Shown here: positions 61,899 through 64,000 of the stretch, piece by piece
Numbering within the stretch: position 1 is the first letter of the stretch
Layout: each line of letters starts with the position of its first letter
From: Chryseobacterium sp. HSC-36S06
Lineage (GTDB): Bacteria; Bacteroidota; Bacteroidia; Flavobacteriales; Weeksellaceae
NCBI RefSeq assembly: GCF_024171485.1
Contig: NZ_JALJZX010000002.1
Location: 806,001-870,000 of the forward strand
Direction: 5' to 3'
Length of the DNA: 64,000 nucleotides
Translations under genes and position numbers: made by a program
The notes under the pieces: generated by a model
Databases searched by the model: none
Seen by the model: the letters and a program-made list of their open reading frames with translations, nothing else
Told to the model about the DNA's origin: nothing

Positions 61899-63074
61899 TT
61901 AACTATCTCCTTCTCGGCCTTCTAGTTTATGAATTTTCTTTGTTCCTTCATACATTTCAAACTGAAGAAAACGGCATTCCAGTTTTCCGTTGAAAAGCTT
62001 AATCCTGCGGGACGGTCTCAGACCCACTTTTTTGGCAGCATCCAAATCCGAAGAAATTAACCACGCCAACGTGTTCGGATAATTCTTTTTGAAAGTATCG
62101 CCGATTTTTTTGTAGAATTCGTCGTCATAGATTTCAATTCTTTCATCGTAAGGCGGATTGAAAACCATTAAAAGCGGGAATAGTTCTTTTTTAGACTCAA
62201 AGAAATCCTGTCTTCTCACGTCGATAACATCCTCCATTTCGGCAGCTTCCACATTGATGTGAGCAGCGTTGAGCATTTGTGAATCGATGTCGTATCCAAC
62301 AATTTTTCCTGTAAATTCCTTAACACGGTTTATTCTTACTTCTTTTATCTTCTGGAAAAGTTCAGCATCATAATTTTTCCAGTTCTGGAAAGCGAATTTT
62401 TTCCGGAAAATCTGAGCAGGCAAATCCATGGCAATCATCGCTGCTTCAATCAGCAAAGTTCCGGAGCCGCACATTGGATCCAGGAAATTGCCTTTACCGT
62501 CCCAGCCTGCAAGCTGTAACATTCCGCTGGCTAAGACTTCGTTTATAGGAGCTTCGCCCTGTTCTTTTCGGTAACCGCGCTTGAATAAGGGATCGCCTGC
62601 CGAATCTAAAGAAATCGTTACCAATTCGCGGTCAATATGAAGGTGGAATTTAATATCCGGATCTTGGGTATCAACATTCGGCCGTTTTCTGTGCTTGAAT
62701 TTGAAATAATCCACGATTGCGTCTTTCATTTTCTGCGACATAAACTGCGAATGTCTGAACCGATCGGAATAAACCGTCGCGTCAATTGCGAAAGTTTGGT
62801 CCACATCCATATATTCATCCCACGGAAAAGCAAAAAGTTTGTCGTAAAAACGGCTTTCGTCCCAGGCTTTAAAGGTAAGCACAGGTATCATAATTTTAAG
62901 CGCAGTTCTCGCGGAGTAATTGATTTTATATAGAAAACCAAGATCACCTTCACAGTTTACCGCGCGGTTTTTAATTTCCACGTTCGTACCGCCGAGTTTC
63001 TTGATTTCCTCTGCCAAAACTTCTTCTAATCCGAAAAACGTTTTGATCTGTATCTTTAAATTTTCTGTATCCAT
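61899..63074 (-). CDS. THUMP domain-containing RNA guanine methyltransferase
   Basis: 391 residues. N-terminal THUMP region (about 10-165), including LKIQIKTFFGLEEVLAEEIKKLGGTNVEIK and RFRHSQFMSQKMKDAIVDYFKFKHRKRPNVD. Rossmann methyltransferase domain: ASGMLQLAGWDGKGNFLDPMCGSGTLLIEAAMIAMDLP (motif I) and VFNPPYDERIEIYDDEFYKKIGDTFKK (NPPY motif for N-methylation of an RNA base). The plan is RlmL N-terminal half/YpsC, so 23S rRNA G2445 N2-methylation is likely, but inferred. Confidence 0.92.
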   Translation of the reverse strand: MDTENLKIQIKTFFGLEEVLAEEIKKLGGTNVEIKNRAVNCEGDLGFLYKINYSARTALKIMIPVLTFKAWDESRFYDKLFAFPWDEYMDVDQTFAIDATVYSDRFRHSQFMSQKMKDAIVDYFKFKHRKRPNVDTQDPDIKFHLHIDRELVTISLDSAGDPLFKRGYRKEQGEAPINEVLASGMLQLAGWDGKGNFLDPMCGSGTLLIEAAMIAMDLPAQIFRKKFAFQNWKNYDAELFQKIKEVRINRVKEFTGKIVGYDIDSQMLNAAHINVEAAEMEDVIDVRRQDFFESKKELFPLLMVFNPPYDERIEIYDDEFYKKIGDTFKKNYPNTLAWLISSDLDAAKKVGLRPSRRIKLFNGKLECRFLQFEMYEGTKKIHKLEGREGDS

Positions 63075-63196
63075 ATTTATTTGAGCTCTGCTTTTACAAA
63101 GTTTATCTTTAAAACTTCAGTCCGAAATGAAAGACACAGACAGTGTTTAAAAAAAGAAATCTTTTTGATTTGTAGCTAGCGAACTGCAAATTTAGT

Positions 63197-63204
63197 TATT
63201 TTTG
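63197..63204 (+). promoter_or_regulatory. -7 promoter element abutting the start of the last gene
   Basis: TATTTTTG ends 4 bases before the ATG at 63209, implying a leaderless transcript. Confidence 0.55.
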
Positions 63205-63208
63205 CACA

Positions 63209-63946
63209 ATGGCATGGTTTGAAACATGGTTTAATACCCCTTATTATCACATTCTTTACAAGGATAGAAATTTCGAAGAAGCAGAGAACTTCATCACATT
63301 GCTAATCAATGATTTGCAGATACCCGAACACTCAAAAATTATTGATTTAGCTTGCGGAAAGGGACGACATTCTGTATTTCTGAATAAAATGGGATTTGAA
63401 GTTTTAGGTTTGGATCTGTCTGAAGAAAGCATTGCGCAGAACAAGGATTTCGAAAATAATTCCCTGAAATTTAAGGTTCACGATATGCGAAACCCCATTT
63501 TTCCGGAAGTCTCGAAAGTGAAAGTTGATGCGGTTTTCAATCTTTTCACAAGTTTCGGATATTTCGAGAGTGCCGTTGAAGACAAGAAAATTTTTCAATC
63601 TGTAAGTGAGGCACTTAATGCCGACGGTTTTTTTGTTCTGGACTTTCTGAACGAACAGTGGGTGAAAAACACTTTGATCCCGGAGGCAGTAATTACAAAA
63701 GCAGACATCGACTTTCATATTTCAAAAAGAATTGAAGACCACCACGTTATTAAAGATATTATTTTTAAAGATCAGGGCGAGGATTTTCATTTTTTCGAGA
63801 AGGTTAAACTTCATACATTAGAGGAAATTGGCGCTTATGCGGAAGAATTTGGATTTGAGCGCGTAAAAATTTACGGGGATTATAACCTGGGAACTTTCGA
63901 TTTACAAAAGTCGCCCAGATGCATTAATGTATTCCGGAAGATTTAA
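63209..63946 (+). CDS. Class I SAM-dependent methyltransferase
   Basis: 245 residues. Opens MAWFETWFNTPYYHILYKDRNFEEAENFITLLI, the usual start in this Bacteroidetes family, followed by motif I IIDLACGKGRHSVFLNKMGFEVLGLDLSEESI (about 40-70), VHDMRNPIFPEVSKVKVDAVFNLFTSFGYF and FFVLDFLNEQWV. The later part carries SKRIEDHHVIKDIIFKDQG and an FEKVKLHTLEEIGAYAEEFGF helix. The substrate is unknown. It is divergent from the THUMP methyltransferase. The start codon is fixed by the family N terminus. Confidence 0.88.
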   Translation: MAWFETWFNTPYYHILYKDRNFEEAENFITLLINDLQIPEHSKIIDLACGKGRHSVFLNKMGFEVLGLDLSEESIAQNKDFENNSLKFKVHDMRNPIFPEVSKVKVDAVFNLFTSFGYFESAVEDKKIFQSVSEALNADGFFVLDFLNEQWVKNTLIPEAVITKADIDFHISKRIEDHHVIKDIIFKDQGEDFHFFEKVKLHTLEEIGAYAEEFGFERVKIYGDYNLGTFDLQKSPRCINVFRKI

Positions 63947-64000
63947 AACTAACCTCAACCGGTAAAACCATAAAAACCTTATAGATTTATGATCATATTT

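Noticed and set aside
1..64000. CRISPR arrays, prophage, ICE or toxin-antitoxin and defence systems
   Set aside because: No regularly spaced direct repeats longer than 20 bases, no integrase, relaxase, transposase or defence nuclease was seen in any frame.

Overview
The window comes from a member of the Bacteroidetes, most likely the Chryseobacterium/Kaistella group of Flavobacteriia. The evidence is a moderately AT-rich sequence, near-absence of Shine-Dalgarno motifs, repeated use of the Bacteroidetes -7 promoter element TANNTTTG, a type IX secretion (T9SS) C-terminal domain, DUF5916, DUF1569 and A2M-type envelope proteins, and the fused his gene order hisG-D-C-B-H-A-F-IE. Almost all of it is ordinary chromosome. 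I see no integrase, transposase, phage gene or CRISPR array.

Layout. 1-8.8 kb: a cut ferredoxin-NADP reductase, two envelope proteins (DUF3108, DUF5916), pheS, rdgB, a CPBP protease and prfC. 8.9-16.8 kb: a DUF4349 lipoprotein, a small anchored protein with an acyl-CoA dehydrogenase, an acyl-CoA synthetase, ZupT and a SulP transporter. 17.0-24.2 kb: the complete histidine operon on the minus strand, headed by a 17-residue leader peptide with five histidines and a terminator (a classical attenuator). 24.2-30.9 kb: small proteins, tRNA-Pro, a CvfB-like protein, KTSC and KOW proteins, Lpd and the B12-dependent ribonucleotide reductase. 31-41.6 kb: a GT4 glycosyltransferase with RecQ, KpsF, TatC, an SRPBCC protein, an MBL-fold hydrolase, a TspO-like membrane protein, an alpha/beta hydrolase and a thiolase. 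41.8-53.7 kb: a cluster of small secreted or membrane proteins of unknown role, a secreted T9SS metalloprotease with a small lipoprotein in front, and a 1956-residue alpha-2-macroglobulin-like protein. 53.7-64 kb: a UbiA-like membrane protein, RecF with a DUF721 (DciA-like) protein, a SpecificRecomb membrane protein, MtgA, a periplasmic binding lipoprotein, tRNA-Arg, PrmA, a GT2 glycosyltransferase, a THUMP methyltransferase and a second methyltransferase.

The two signals I rate highest are not ordinary genes. The first is the his attenuator (24011-24158), in which every part can be read: promoter, leader peptide, antiterminator arms and terminator. The second is a dispersed intergenic repeat family with four copies (near 28.2, 36.6, 41.7 and 60.7 kb). 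It has conserved flanks, approximately TAGCCCCGATTG...GAGC and GCGAGTAGTGAAAGCGGGA, around a central hairpin whose sequence differs in every copy while staying self-complementary.

The -7 elements also decide several start codons. Five upstream alternative starts lie in or next to a TANNTTTG box and were moved downstream, and two genes appear to be leaderless.
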